From contig NZ_LMQU01000010.1 in assembly GCF_001425445.1 (NCBI RefSeq), positions 627,501-691,500 of the forward strand: a stretch of DNA of 64,000 bases, given 5' to 3'. The translations under genes were made by a program, and so were the position numbers. Under the pieces are notes generated by a model. That model saw only the letters and a list, made by a program, of their open reading frames with translations, searched no databases and was not told the origin of the DNA. The stretch comes from Devosia sp. Leaf420. GTDB lineage: Bacteria; Pseudomonadota; Alphaproteobacteria; Rhizobiales; Devosiaceae. Numbering within the stretch: position 1 is the first letter of the stretch; the number at the start of each line of letters is the position of its first letter. This document shows positions 35,875-44,564 of the stretch, in pieces.

Positions 35875-36255
35875 TTAGCTCTGGAAATAGATCGTCACTG
35901 AAAATTCCTCGTCCGTTTCCGCGCCGAGCGCCACGAGTCCCTCGAATGGCACGCATTTCTCGACCGCCGCAAGGATGCTGCTGGCAAGCATCGGGTGCTT
36001 GCTCGCCAGCTTCGCATCATCGGCAGAAAAGGCCACCGCGCCATTCAGCCGTCCATCGCCGAAGAAGACGATATCGAGCGCGAGACGCTGCGCAGTTTCA
36101 CCCGGCGGCACATTCCAGCACGCCATGAGCTGCTGCTGGACGCGTACGGCAATGGCCTGGTTTTGCTTGGCCATCGCCTCGGGCGAGAGGCCTTGGGCCA
36201 GAGTTGGTGTGACCAGCATAACACTGGCGAGGGCAAGAGCGAGAAACTGATTCAT
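35875..36255 (-). CDS. Exported TonB/TolA C-terminal-like protein
   Basis: From ATG 36255, preceded by AGGAGCG, the product is 126 residues with signal peptide LALALASVMLVTPTLAQ. The mature region QQQLMACWNVPPGE and the following DIVFFGDGRLNGAV pattern fit the small TolA/TonB C-terminal domain, where CWNxPxG is frequent. The strand order is as expected. It lies between dnaN and dnaA, an uncommon place for an envelope protein. Confidence 0.75.
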   Translation of the reverse strand: MNQFLALALASVMLVTPTLAQGLSPEAMAKQNQAIAVRVQQQLMACWNVPPGETAQRLALDIVFFGDGRLNGAVAFSADDAKLASKHPMLASSILAAVEKCVPFEGLVALGAETDEEFSVTIYFQS

Positions 36256-36359
36256 CACGCGCTCCTGCAAACCATCTCAGGCTGAAACGTGGCGGACAGC
36301 CGATTGAAGAGAAACATACCTGCCGCGTGGCCAAAAGGTCGCGCGGCCGTTTGGCCCTG

Positions 36360-36416
36360 CGAGCATAGCTCTCCGGGCGTTCAATCCTAAAATCGCTCCA
36401 CTGGAGCGATTTTGCG
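36360..36416. repeat. Two-hairpin dispersed element, copy 1
   Basis: CGAGCATAGCTCTC at 36360-36373, a 15-base spacer, then a perfect 12-bp inverted repeat (AAAATCGCTCCA, one C, TGGAGCGATTTT) at 36389-36413, then GC. A second copy at 62105-62161 has the same spacing. The two hairpins differ by changes on both arms that keep pairing. It is just downstream of the dnaA stop, so it could also terminate dnaA transcription. Confidence 0.75.
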
Positions 36417-36439
36417 GCGGGCAAGCCCGCCCCCGAATC

Positions 36440-37993
36440 TTACTCCTCCAGCATGCGCTTCAGGAGTTCGATTTCCTGGCCGAGTTCGAGATCGTCCTTG
36501 ATCATCTGCTCGACCTTACGGACCGAGTGAAGCACCGTGGTGTGATCGCGACCACCGAAGCGGCGGCCGATTTCGGGCAACGAGCGCGAGGTCAGGGCTT
36601 TGGCCAGATACATGGCGATCTGGCGCGGACGGACGACATCGCGCGAGCGGCGGGCCGAAAGCAGTTCGTTGCGCGGCACCTTATAGTGGCGCGAGACGAT
36701 TTTGAGGATGTCCTCGATACGGACGCGCTTGGCGTCGCGGGCACGGATCAGGTCGGCCAGGGTCTTTTCGGCCAGCGGCACCGTAATCAGTTCGCCGGTC
36801 AACTGGTTGGCGGCGACGAGGCGATTGACGGCGCCGTCGAGATCACGACCGTGGCTGGTGACAGCGCGGGCGACATAATCGAGCACGGCAGGCGGGAAGT
36901 GCATGCCGAAACGGGCGGTCGACTGATCGGCACGGCGCTGCACGATGGCGCGGCGGAGATCCATGTCGAAGGTTGAGATCGGCACGACAAGACCGCCGGA
37001 GAGGCGCGAGCGGACACGCTCATCCAGCATTTCAAGATCACGTGGCGGTGCATCACCAGCAACGACAACCTGCTTGGCGCCAGTAAGAAGCGCGCCGAGC
37101 GTGTGGCCGAATTCGGTAGCCGACTTGCCCTGCAGGAACTGCATGTCGTCGATCAGGAGCAGATCGACCTTGCGCAGCCACTCCTTAAAGCCGAGCGCCG
37201 ACTGGCGCTGCACGGCGGTGATGAAGTGGTACATAAAGTGGTCGGCGGTCAGGTAGACGATGTTCTTGGAACTATCCGCCTGGCTGACGGCGTGGGCGAT
37301 GGCGTTGAGCAGGTGCGATTTGCCGAGGCCAACGGTCGAGTGGATATAGACCGGGTTGAAGGTGACGGTGTTGTTGATCGCCGCATTGGCGATTTGCTTG
37401 GCGACACCGAAAGCCATTTCATTGGCTTCGCCCGACACGAATGTGTCGAAGGTCATGCGAGAATCGATGGCGCTACCGGCAAGGGCATCGCCCTTGCTTG
37501 CTTCGCGAACGAGGCGCGCAACCGGAGCGGCATTGGCCGGCTCGACGAAAGCGGCAACGGGCGCGGCAGATTTTAAGACAGGAGCGTCTTCAACGGGTTC
37601 TGCCGCAACGACCGGCGTCGGGCTGAGGCGCGGGCGGGCTTGGCCATTGACGCGAAGTGTGACCTGAAGACGGCCGGCTTCCGGCACATCGTGGCGGAAG
37701 GCTTCGACGATCCGGTCGGAATAATTGGATTGCACCCAGGAGCAGAGAAACCGGGTTGGGGCCGAGAGATGAACGAGGTCGTCGACCAGTTCTTCAAGCT
37801 CGAGACGGGCGAACCAGGACGCAAAGACATCCTCACCTACACCGGCTTTGAGGCGGGCGCGTACGCGCTCCCAGACATCACGCTGAGATCCAGAATCGCC
37901 CATGACAGGTTCACCGCTCGAGTTAACGGAAGAGGAGGAGGGTGTGGTGGCCGAAGACCAGTCATCCCTTCCCGCAATTGCCTGTCGCATCAT
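36440..37993 (-). CDS. dnaA: Chromosomal replication initiator protein DnaA
   Basis: The 517-residue product has an N-terminal oligomerisation domain, a variable linker (residues about 110-175), an AAA+ core with Walker A TVGLGKSHLL and Walker B LLLIDDMQFL, and the C-terminal DNA-binding domain with the signature GGRDHTTVLHSV. It opens the origin for replication. It is longer than many DnaA proteins because of a Pro/Ala-rich linker. The gap upstream to rpsT holds a dense GANTC cluster. Confidence 0.98.
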   Translation of the reverse strand: MMRQAIAGRDDWSSATTPSSSSVNSSGEPVMGDSGSQRDVWERVRARLKAGVGEDVFASWFARLELEELVDDLVHLSAPTRFLCSWVQSNYSDRIVEAFRHDVPEAGRLQVTLRVNGQARPRLSPTPVVAAEPVEDAPVLKSAAPVAAFVEPANAAPVARLVREASKGDALAGSAIDSRMTFDTFVSGEANEMAFGVAKQIANAAINNTVTFNPVYIHSTVGLGKSHLLNAIAHAVSQADSSKNIVYLTADHFMYHFITAVQRQSALGFKEWLRKVDLLLIDDMQFLQGKSATEFGHTLGALLTGAKQVVVAGDAPPRDLEMLDERVRSRLSGGLVVPISTFDMDLRRAIVQRRADQSTARFGMHFPPAVLDYVARAVTSHGRDLDGAVNRLVAANQLTGELITVPLAEKTLADLIRARDAKRVRIEDILKIVSRHYKVPRNELLSARRSRDVVRPRQIAMYLAKALTSRSLPEIGRRFGGRDHTTVLHSVRKVEQMIKDDLELGQEIELLKRMLEE

Positions 37994-38382
37994 GGTTTCT
38001 CAGCCCTGTTTCGTTGTGTCCGATCGGTCCGCATGCCGTCGTGACTATTGTGTTTGTCTCGTTTGGGAACGAGCACCACCCTGCCGCCCCGGAGAGGGGA
38101 GCATTGAACCATCGGCATGGCTGCCTTTGGCCTATCGAATTGTCATTGGATCCGGCGCGAGCCGAAAACTATCTCGTCGTGCCACCCCGGAGAAAACCGG
38201 ATGCACACCGACTGAATAAATTGGTCATAATCAGCCCATGCCCTCTCTCGCCTTGGGTCCGAGAGAGCTCCCAATACTTGCCCCGAAGTGAACTGCCTGC
38301 ACCGTGCCGGGGTCGTTTGGACGCCCCGTTTTCCGTGCTGACCAGATTACTTTAGGGGGTTGGTTTTAGCCCCGCAACAGGT

Positions 38383-38624
38383 GAATCGTTGAAATAGGGT
38401 CTTGACTCAGACGCAGAGATTTAAGCCTTCCGCGAGGGCCAAAATTGCCTTTCCACAAGAGCCTGTGACTCCATACAGAATCGCTTTTTCCCAGAGTTAA
38501 GAGGCGGTGAAAAAAATGTTCTAGTCGCCGTAACTCACCGATTTTATGTCGACTTGATCGAAGTTTAGCTTTGGCCCTGATTTGGGGCTAACGCTTTCTG
38601 ATTCAAGAGCTTTCAAGTCGAATC
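38383..38624. promoter_or_regulatory. Cluster of six GANTC (CcrM methylation) sites
   Basis: GANTC occurs at 38383, 38404, 38467, 38478, 38600 and 38620, six times in 242 bp. In alphaproteobacteria CcrM methylates GANTC and the mark times dnaA transcription and origin activity. About one site is expected by chance in this length. Confidence 0.6.
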
Positions 38625-38708
38625 GAGGAAATCCACCGCTTTATTTGTGCGGTCACGAAACTATCATGTGACAGGGAGGCGACGAAAAACTTGCCAAATT
38701 TGGCCCAA

Positions 38709-38732
38709 GAAAAAAGGCCCCTTGCGGAGCCT
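38709..38732 (-). terminator. Rho-independent terminator of rpsT
   Basis: On the minus strand AGGCTCC and GGGGCCT pair (one G-T) around GCAA-like loop sequence and are followed by TTTTTT. It is about 53 bases past the rpsT stop. Confidence 0.8.
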
Positions 38733-38784
38733 TGTTTCCTATCCGACCGCGTCTGCCTTTTGCGGCGCCGCAGCCTTGCGTGTC

Positions 38785-39051
38785 TTAGGCCTGGAGAGCC
38801 TTGACGCGGCTATTGAGGCGGCTGACCTTGCGGGCTGCGAGGTTGGCATGAACGATGCCCTTGGTCGCAGCGCGGGTGATTTCCGGCTCGGCAGCCTTGA
38901 GGGCAGCGAAGGCGACGGCGTGGTCGCCGGCAGTGATCGCTTCTTCAACCTTGCGGATGAAGGTGCGCACGCGGCTGCGGCGCGACTTGTTGACCGCGGT
39001 GCGGGCAGCGATCTTGCGGGTCGCCTTCTTGGCTGACGGCGTATTGGCCAT
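38785..39051 (-). CDS. rpsT: 30S ribosomal protein S20
   Basis: The 88-residue basic protein ([18 protein letters not shown] at the N-terminus, ending [10 protein letters not shown]) matches S20 in length and composition. It binds the 5' domain of 16S rRNA. ATG 39051 is preceded by GAGGACC. Position next to dnaA and followed by mutM upstream is typical for alphaproteobacteria. Confidence 0.97.
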   Translation of the reverse strand: MANTPSAKKATRKIAARTAVNKSRRSRVRTFIRKVEEAITAGDHAVAFAALKAAEPEITRAATKGIVHANLAARKVSRLNSRVKALQA

Positions 39052-39257
39052 TTCGGTCCTCTTTAAACGTCCGGCCGGCAGGTCAAAATCCGCTCGAGGC
39101 GTCCTGAACCAGCCGGGTTGAAATGAAAGCGGCGGCAAGCTGCCGCCAAGTCGGTGGTGCTATAGGGGAAAGGCACCGGGGCGTCAACAGCTTTGGTCCA
39201 TCGGGCCCGGTTCCGGTAGCATCACGTTACCATCGAGCCGCGCTGAACGCGAATTGG

Positions 39258-40145
39258 TTATGGCTGCTTCTGGCACACGGGGCAATAAAAGGTCGAGCGC
39301 CCGGATTGGACGATGCGGGCAACAGTGCCGGTGCAAAGGGGTGTCGGGCAGGGATCGCCTTCCCGATCGTAGACTGCGAAGCGATGCTGAAAGTAGCCCG
39401 AGCCACCTTCGGCATTGCGAAAATCGCGGAGGGTCGAGCCGCCGACCTCGATGGCCTCGATCAAAACCTCGCGCACGGCGTAGGAGAGATCCTCGAGCGC
39501 CTTTTTCGGCTTCTCCGCCTTGGTGAGGAGTGTACGCGCTTCGATAGTGGGGAGGATATGTGCCCGGTGAAGGGCTTCGGCGACATAGATATTGCCAAGC
39601 CCCGCGACGACGCGTTGATCAAGGAGCGCTGCCTTGATCGGCGCCTTCTTGCCCTTGAAGGCGGGGGCCATTTCCTCGGCATTGAAATCATTGCCGAGCG
39701 GCTCGGGCCCAAGACCTTTTAAATAGGGGCTGTCCTCGGGATGTTCGAACAGGTCTAGAAATCCGAAGCGGCGCGGGTCGGCATAGATAAGGTGGCTCTT
39801 GCCGTGCTCGGGATGGCTGATCGAGAGGATGAGATGGTCGTGCTTGGGCTCGGTGCCGGGCTCATAATAGCGCGGCGGCTTGTCGATGCCGTGTTCGGCA
39901 AAGCGCCAGGAGCCGGTCATGCCCAGATGGCTCAAAATGGTCAGGCCATTGTCGAGCGCAATAAGAAGGTATTTGGCGCGGCGGCCGACATTGGTGACAG
40001 TGGCGCCGGTGATTTTCTTGGCGAGGTGTTCCGGGAACGGAAAGCGGAGATCGGGGCGCTTTTGCTCGACTGCTTCGATGCGGGCATGCACAAGCCAGGG
40101 TTCAAGACCACGGCGCACCGTTTCAACCTCGGGCAGTTCAGGCAC
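39258..40145 (-). CDS. mutM: Formamidopyrimidine-DNA glycosylase
   Basis: The start is a GTG at 40145, preceded by AAGGAG. This choice is required because the catalytic residue is the N-terminal proline of mature Fpg (PELPEVETVRRGL), exposed after Met removal; the ATG further upstream would bury it. The 295-residue product has the LSHLGMTG block, DPRRFG and a C-terminal zinc finger with CPTPLC and FYCPVC cysteines. It removes 8-oxoguanine from DNA. Divergent from ubiE. Confidence 0.97.
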   Translation of the reverse strand: MPELPEVETVRRGLEPWLVHARIEAVEQKRPDLRFPFPEHLAKKITGATVTNVGRRAKYLLIALDNGLTILSHLGMTGSWRFAEHGIDKPPRYYEPGTEPKHDHLILSISHPEHGKSHLIYADPRRFGFLDLFEHPEDSPYLKGLGPEPLGNDFNAEEMAPAFKGKKAPIKAALLDQRVVAGLGNIYVAEALHRAHILPTIEARTLLTKAEKPKKALEDLSYAVREVLIEAIEVGGSTLRDFRNAEGGSGYFQHRFAVYDREGDPCPTPLCTGTVARIVQSGRSTFYCPVCQKQP

Positions 40146-40261
40146 AGCAAAACTCCTTCGCCCTGCGCGCTCTTGCGCCATGGGCTTTTGATAACGCCTT
40201 ATATATGGTGCGCGCCGATCCTATCTGGATGTCTGCATAGACCAGCAAAGAGGCTTGAGCC

Positions 40262-41026
40262 ATGACCGAAGCGCACGAAACCACCCATTTCGGCGAGCAG
40301 ACAGTGGCGCTCGAAGACAAGCAGGGCCTGGTCAACAAGGTCTTTCATGATGTGGCCGATCGCTACGACCTGATGAACGACCTGATGAGCTTTGGGGTTC
40401 ACCGGCTCTGGAAAGACGCCATGGTCGCCGAACTCGCGCCACCGCGCACCGGCAGCCGCGGCTATCAGGTCCTCGACATGGCGGGCGGCACCGGCGACAT
40501 CGCCGAGCGGATCGTCAATTCAAGCCACGGCTATGCCGAGGTGACGGTTTCCGACATCAATGGCGACATGCTGCGGGTCGGCGCCGAGCGCGCCAAATCC
40601 TGGCGTTTTCCGGCCCAGGCGAGCTTCGTCGAGGCCAATGCCGAAGAACTGCCATTTCCCGACAAGAGCTTTGACGCCTATACGATCGCTTTCGGCATCC
40701 GCAATGTGCCGCGCATCCAGCAGGCGCTCAACGAGGCGTTTCGCGTCTTGAAGCGCGGCGGGCGCATTCTGGTGCTCGAATTTTCGCAGGTCGATGTGCC
40801 CGGGTTCGATGCCGTTTATCGCGGTTTTTCCGACGCCGTCATTCCGCCGATCGGCCGGGCCGTGACGGGCGATTCGCAGCCCTATCAGTATCTCGTCGAA
40901 TCCATCCGCAAATTCCCCGATCCGGCGCGATTCGATTCCATGCTTTCGACGGCCGGGTTTTCGAGGGTCAAGCACACCGCCTTTTCGGGCAATATCGCGA
41001 CCCTGTTTTCGGGCTGGAAGATTTGA
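40262..41026 (+). CDS. ubiE: Ubiquinone/menaquinone biosynthesis C-methyltransferase UbiE
   Basis: The 254-residue product has the SAM motif [15 protein letters not shown], the family block [15 protein letters not shown] and the ending of the [12 protein letters not shown] type. It methylates the benzoquinol ring in ubiquinone synthesis. It is the first gene of the ubiE-ubiB order, separated from ubiB by a repeat element. AGAGG upstream supports the start. Confidence 0.96.
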   Translation: MTEAHETTHFGEQTVALEDKQGLVNKVFHDVADRYDLMNDLMSFGVHRLWKDAMVAELAPPRTGSRGYQVLDMAGGTGDIAERIVNSSHGYAEVTVSDINGDMLRVGAERAKSWRFPAQASFVEANAEELPFPDKSFDAYTIAFGIRNVPRIQQALNEAFRVLKRGGRILVLEFSQVDVPGFDAVYRGFSDAVIPPIGRAVTGDSQPYQYLVESIRKFPDPARFDSMLSTAGFSRVKHTAFSGNIATLFSGWKI

Positions 41027-41057
41027 TGGCCGTGAGTTTGCAGATGGTTGCTGAAGG

Positions 41058-41107
41058 CCCCCTCACCCGCCGGCGTTGCCGTCGACCTCTCCCCCAGAGG
41101 GAGAGGT
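41058..41107. repeat. Half-copy of the recF-dnaN repeat element, at the ubiB ribosome binding site
   Basis: CCCCCTCACCCG followed by GCCGTCGACCTCTCCCCCAG and GAGGGAGAGG is nearly the same as the left part of 34441-34565. Its last bases, GAGAGGT, lie at the right distance to act as the Shine-Dalgarno sequence for ubiB (ATG 41114). Confidence 0.7.
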
Positions 41108-41113
41108 AAGAAA

Positions 41114-42661
41114 ATGGGCCCTGTCTCTTATTTCCGCTTCTTCCGGGCTGGCTGGGTGCTGGCGCGGGAGGGGGCGTTCTCGGTTTTGCCGGTGGAATCC
41201 CTGCCGCCGATGATGAAGCTCGGCATTGGAATGGCGCGGGTGATCGAGCGGCCGAGCGTGCGCAAGACCGGCCATGTCGACCGGCTCAATGCTGCGCTGC
41301 ATAAGCTTGGGCCATCTTATGTGAAATTCGGCCAGACGCTGGCGACCCGCCCCGATATCGTCGGGCCGCAGGCCGCCGCCGATCTTGCGGGCCTGCAGGA
41401 CCGCATGCCGCCATTCGATGCGACACTGGTGCCGGGCATTCTCGACCTCGCGCTCGGGCCCAAGGCCCAAAACCTGACCGAGATCAGCCCGCCGATCGCC
41501 GCGGCTTCGATTGCCCAGGTGCATCGGGCGCAATTGCGCGAGCCGGGGCAATTGCCGAAGACGGTGGCGGTCAAAATGCTGCGGCCGGGCGTGGCTGAAC
41601 GCTTTCATGCCGATACCAATGCGCTCTATGCCGGCGCTCGCCTCGCCGAAGTCTTTGCGCCATCGGCGCGGCGCCTGCGGCCAACCGATGTGGTGCGGAC
41701 GCTCGACCATTCCATGCGGCTCGAACTCGACCTTCGCCTTGAGGCGGCCTCGATTTCCGAACTGGCCGAAAACATCAAGAACGACACCGGCTTCATCATC
41801 CCGCAAGTGCAATGGGATCAGGTGGCGCAGAATGTGCTGACGACGACCTGGGTCGACGGCATCCCCATTCGCGACCATGCCGCGATTGACGCGGCCGGGA
41901 TCGATCGCAAGGCTTTGGCGTCAAAGCTGCTGCAGTCCTTTTTGCGGCACGCCATTCGCGACGGCTTTTTCCATGCCGATATGCATCCGGGCAATCTCTT
42001 TGCCGATCGCAAATCGGGCGATGTAATCGCGGTCGACTTCGGCATTATGGGCCGGCTCTCAATGCGCGAGCGCCGCTTCCTCGCCGATATTCTCTATGGT
42101 TTTATCACGCGCGATTATCGCCTCGTCGCGCAGCGCCATTTCGATATCGGCTATGTGCCCAAGGGCCAGTCGGTCGAGGATTTTGCGCTCGCCATCCGCT
42201 CGATCGGCGAGCCGCTGCATGGCCGCACCGCCTCGGACATTTCGATGGCCAAGGTTTTGGGGCAGCTTTTCACCATTACCGAACTTTTTAACATGCAGAC
42301 GCGGCCAGAACTGGTGCTGCTGCAAAAGAGCATGGTGCTGGTGGAAGGGGTGGCGCGCAATCTCGACCCCGACCTCGATATCTGGACCGTGGCCGAGCCC
42401 GTTGTCGGCGATTGGCTGCGGCGCGAGGAAGGCCCGGTCGGGCGGATCGAAGACTTTGTGGGGCATTTCAACCGGATGACCGAGGCGCTGGGACGGGTGC
42501 CTGTGCTGATCGCCGAAGCGGAACTGGCGCTGGCCGAGCATCGCGTCATGATGGCGAGACCGCAGAACCGCTTTGCCAATGGGGCGCTGATGGCCGTGCT
42601 CGTGGCGGCGTTTATCGTGCTGGTGCTGGCTGGGTGGCGATTGGTGATGGGCGAGCTTTGA
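41114..42661 (+). CDS. ubiB: UbiB family atypical kinase, ubiquinone biosynthesis
   Basis: From ATG 41114 the product is 515 residues. Family motifs are KFGQTLATRPDIV (KxGQ), AAASIAQVHRA, the invariant Lys in VAVKMLRP, HADMHPGNLF and VAVDFGIMGRL. Two hydrophobic segments close the protein (GALMAVLVAAFIVLVLAGW), giving membrane attachment. UbiB has ATPase-like activity needed for coenzyme Q synthesis or transport. A further upstream start in the repeat element is rejected since it would translate repeat sequence. Confidence 0.96.
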   Translation: MGPVSYFRFFRAGWVLAREGAFSVLPVESLPPMMKLGIGMARVIERPSVRKTGHVDRLNAALHKLGPSYVKFGQTLATRPDIVGPQAAADLAGLQDRMPPFDATLVPGILDLALGPKAQNLTEISPPIAAASIAQVHRAQLREPGQLPKTVAVKMLRPGVAERFHADTNALYAGARLAEVFAPSARRLRPTDVVRTLDHSMRLELDLRLEAASISELAENIKNDTGFIIPQVQWDQVAQNVLTTTWVDGIPIRDHAAIDAAGIDRKALASKLLQSFLRHAIRDGFFHADMHPGNLFADRKSGDVIAVDFGIMGRLSMRERRFLADILYGFITRDYRLVAQRHFDIGYVPKGQSVEDFALAIRSIGEPLHGRTASDISMAKVLGQLFTITELFNMQTRPELVLLQKSMVLVEGVARNLDPDLDIWTVAEPVVGDWLRREEGPVGRIEDFVGHFNRMTEALGRVPVLIAEAELALAEHRVMMARPQNRFANGALMAVLVAAFIVLVLAGWRLVMGEL

Positions 42662-42694
42662 GATTTTTTGCTCAAAGGTCTCCCAGCCTCCACC

Positions 42695-42764
42695 GCGTCA
42701 TTCCCGCGAAAGCGGGAATCTCTGCTTGTGGGCGAAGGGATTCCCGCTTTCGCGGGAATGACGC
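42695..42764. repeat. REP-type palindromic doublet, perfect 26-bp inverted repeat
   Basis: The 26-base arms 42695-42720 and 42739-42764 are perfectly inverted around an 18-base spacer; each arm is itself a palindrome (TTCCCGCGAAAGCGGGAA). A degenerate copy is at 7664-7733. It fills the 133-bp gap between ubiB and the next gene. Confidence 0.8.
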
Positions 42765-42794
42765 CGTGATTTCCAGGAGGGCGCGAGGCCCGAT

Positions 42795-43406
42795 ATGATG
42801 CTCAAACTGGCTGCTAAACTTCTGGCAACTGTTCTGCTCGCATTGCCGCTTGCCGCATGTTTCGATGGGACCATCGAGGTTTCGGTGACGAGCGCGACGA
42901 CGGCGCGGATCGAGGCGGTGCAGGTGATCAATGCCGATACCTATGGCATGCTCAAGCGTGCCGATGAGGACGTGGATTATTCGGCGCTCGATGAATTCTG
43001 CACGGTGGGCGAGCTCACCGAGACCGAAGATGGCGGGGCGACCTGTACCGTCGTGAGGGAAGGGTCGTTTGCGACGCTGCGCAATTTCAATGGCACGAGC
43101 GGCGACCTCACGTTCGAGCCGGCGGGCAATGGTCTCGTTCGGGTCAGCATGAGCACAAAGGGGCTCCGCGATATGGCCGGGGCTAAAGTCGAGATGACGG
43201 TCGACGGCGAAACCCGGGAAATGGCCGAAGCCTATTTTGCCGGACATACCATGACCATCCGCATCGGCGGTGGCGCTGTAACCGACACCAATCTTACGCT
43301 CTCCAAGGATAAGGAGAGCGCCGAGGTGGTCTATCCGCTGCTTGACCTTGTCACGGGAAAAGCCGAATTGCCTCAAGAATTCTATGCTGTGGTGCGCCTT
43401 CCATGA
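42795..43406 (+). CDS. Lipoprotein of unknown function upstream of dut
   Basis: The 203-residue product has a lipobox ([11 protein letters not shown]) and a mature part dominated by beta strands ([20 protein letters not shown] and [12 protein letters not shown]), with two further cysteines (EFCTVGE, ATCTVVR). It slightly resembles LppM-type lipoproteins, not securely. Its stop overlaps the dut start as ATGA. In many Rhizobiales coaBC lies at this position, between ubiB and dut. Confidence 0.75.
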   Translation: MMLKLAAKLLATVLLALPLAACFDGTIEVSVTSATTARIEAVQVINADTYGMLKRADEDVDYSALDEFCTVGELTETEDGGATCTVVREGSFATLRNFNGTSGDLTFEPAGNGLVRVSMSTKGLRDMAGAKVEMTVDGETREMAEAYFAGHTMTIRIGGGAVTDTNLTLSKDKESAEVVYPLLDLVTGKAELPQEFYAVVRLP

Positions 43407-43861
43407 CCGTTTCTCTCGCAATCGACCTTCTCTGGCTCGAGCATGGACAGGGCCTGCCCGTACCAAAAGTGCAGACCGAGCAATCGGCGGGGGCTGATCT
43501 CTGCGCGGCCGTTGCCGCCGATGCGCCGCTCGAACTGGCGCCGGGCAAGCGCGCCATCGTGCCCTGCGGCTTTGCCATGGCCTTGCCGCCGGGCTACGAG
43601 GCGCAGGTGCGGCCGCGTTCGGGCCTTGCGGCAAAGCATGGGGTGACGGTGCTCAATTCCCCCGGTACGATCGACGCCGACTATCGCGGCGAGGTCAAAG
43701 TCATCCTCATCAATCTCGGGGACGAGACTTTTACCATTACCCGCGGCGAGCGCATTGCGCAGATGGTGATCGCGCCCGTGGTGCAGCCGGCTTTTCAGGT
43801 GGTGGAGACTCTGGATGAAACTGCGCGTGGAACCGGTGGCTTCGGCTCGACGGGCCGCTAG
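43403..43861 (+). CDS. dut: Deoxyuridine 5'-triphosphate nucleotidohydrolase
   Basis: The 152-residue product is a standard trimeric dUTPase: motif 1 ([10 protein letters not shown]), motif 2 ([11 protein letters not shown]), motif 3 ([10 protein letters not shown]), motif 4 ([11 protein letters not shown]) and the C-terminal motif 5 ([10 protein letters not shown]). It hydrolyses dUTP to dUMP, keeping uracil out of DNA. It is translationally coupled to the upstream lipoprotein gene and overlaps the next gene by 47 bases. Confidence 0.97.
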   Translation: MTVSLAIDLLWLEHGQGLPVPKVQTEQSAGADLCAAVAADAPLELAPGKRAIVPCGFAMALPPGYEAQVRPRSGLAAKHGVTVLNSPGTIDADYRGEVKVILINLGDETFTITRGERIAQMVIAPVVQPAFQVVETLDETARGTGGFGSTGR

Positions 43862-44564
43862 TCTTTTCGGGCTTTTGGGTTTTCTGGCCGCTCCGGCTTT
43901 GGCGGGGGACCGGGCGCAGATCGACCTCATCGGCTTTTCGCCCGATGCGCGCTATTTCGCCTTTGAAGAGTTCGGGATCAGGGATGGGTCCGGGCTCGCT
44001 TATTCGAGCATTTTCGTCGTCGACCTGACGGAGGACGCGTGGGTGTCCGGCTCGCCGATCCGGCGCGAGGCCGATGACGAGAGCAAAAGCCTGCAGACCG
44101 TGCGCACCGGTGCAATGAATGCGGCACTGCCGCTGATAACAGGCAATGATATTGCGGTGGCCGCCGATCTCGTCGCGCTCAATGGCGATGGGCAGCCGGG
44201 TCTAGATGGCAAGACGCTGGCCTTCGGGCGGCCGGGCTATAATGAGGGCACGGTGCTCGACGAGCGGGACCTCACGATTTCGAGTTTTGAGAGCCAATCC
44301 ACCGAGGACTGCGAGACTTATTTCGGCACGGCGCCGGTCGGCTTCGAGCTGACGATGACGGCCGACGGAGAGACCAAAATTCTTCATCGCGACGATGGAA
44401 AACTGCCCGCTTCGCGCGGCTGCGCCATGGATTATAGGATTTATGGCGTGGCCCTGCCGGCGCTCGATGGCGAGGCTGAAACCGGAGCGGTCATCGTTGC
44501 GGTCTATGCCGGCAGTTTCGAAGGCAATGACCGGCGCTTTCTCGTGGTGCCCTTTGCCTTCTGA
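43815..44564 (+). CDS. DUF2259 exported protein
   Basis: The 249-residue product has an N-terminal signal ([18 protein letters not shown]) followed by [18 protein letters not shown] and later RIYGVAL, the pattern of DUF2259 proteins found in Rhizobiales. The start ATG 43815 gives a 47-base overlap with dut; GTG codons shortly after could reduce it without losing the signal peptide. A periplasmic location is predicted; function unknown. Confidence 0.82.
   Translation: MKLRVEPVASARRAASLFGLLGFLAAPALAGDRAQIDLIGFSPDARYFAFEEFGIRDGSGLAYSSIFVVDLTEDAWVSGSPIRREADDESKSLQTVRTGAMNAALPLITGNDIAVAADLVALNGDGQPGLDGKTLAFGRPGYNEGTVLDERDLTISSFESQSTEDCETYFGTAPVGFELTMTADGETKILHRDDGKLPASRGCAMDYRIYGVALPALDGEAETGAVIVAVYAGSFEGNDRRFLVVPFAF

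Larger units (their letters stand above)
37994..38784. other. 791-bp non-coding region between dnaA and rpsT, candidate origin/promoter region
   Basis: No frame here has coding character. The left half is GC-rich with the inverted repeat CTCTCTCG..CGAGAGAG near 38242-38266. From about 38340 it is relatively AT-rich. No clear TTATCCACA-type DnaA box was found; the closest, CTTTCCACA near 38448, has two mismatches. It must contain the dnaA promoter at its left end. The GANTC cluster is listed separately. Confidence 0.55.

Noticed and set aside
38045..38355. Short frames between dnaA and rpsT
   Set aside because: Composition is random and they contradict the regulatory character of the region.
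38440..38460. DnaA box candidate CTTTCCACA
   Set aside because: Two mismatches to TTATCCACA and no companion boxes; not enough to call an origin.
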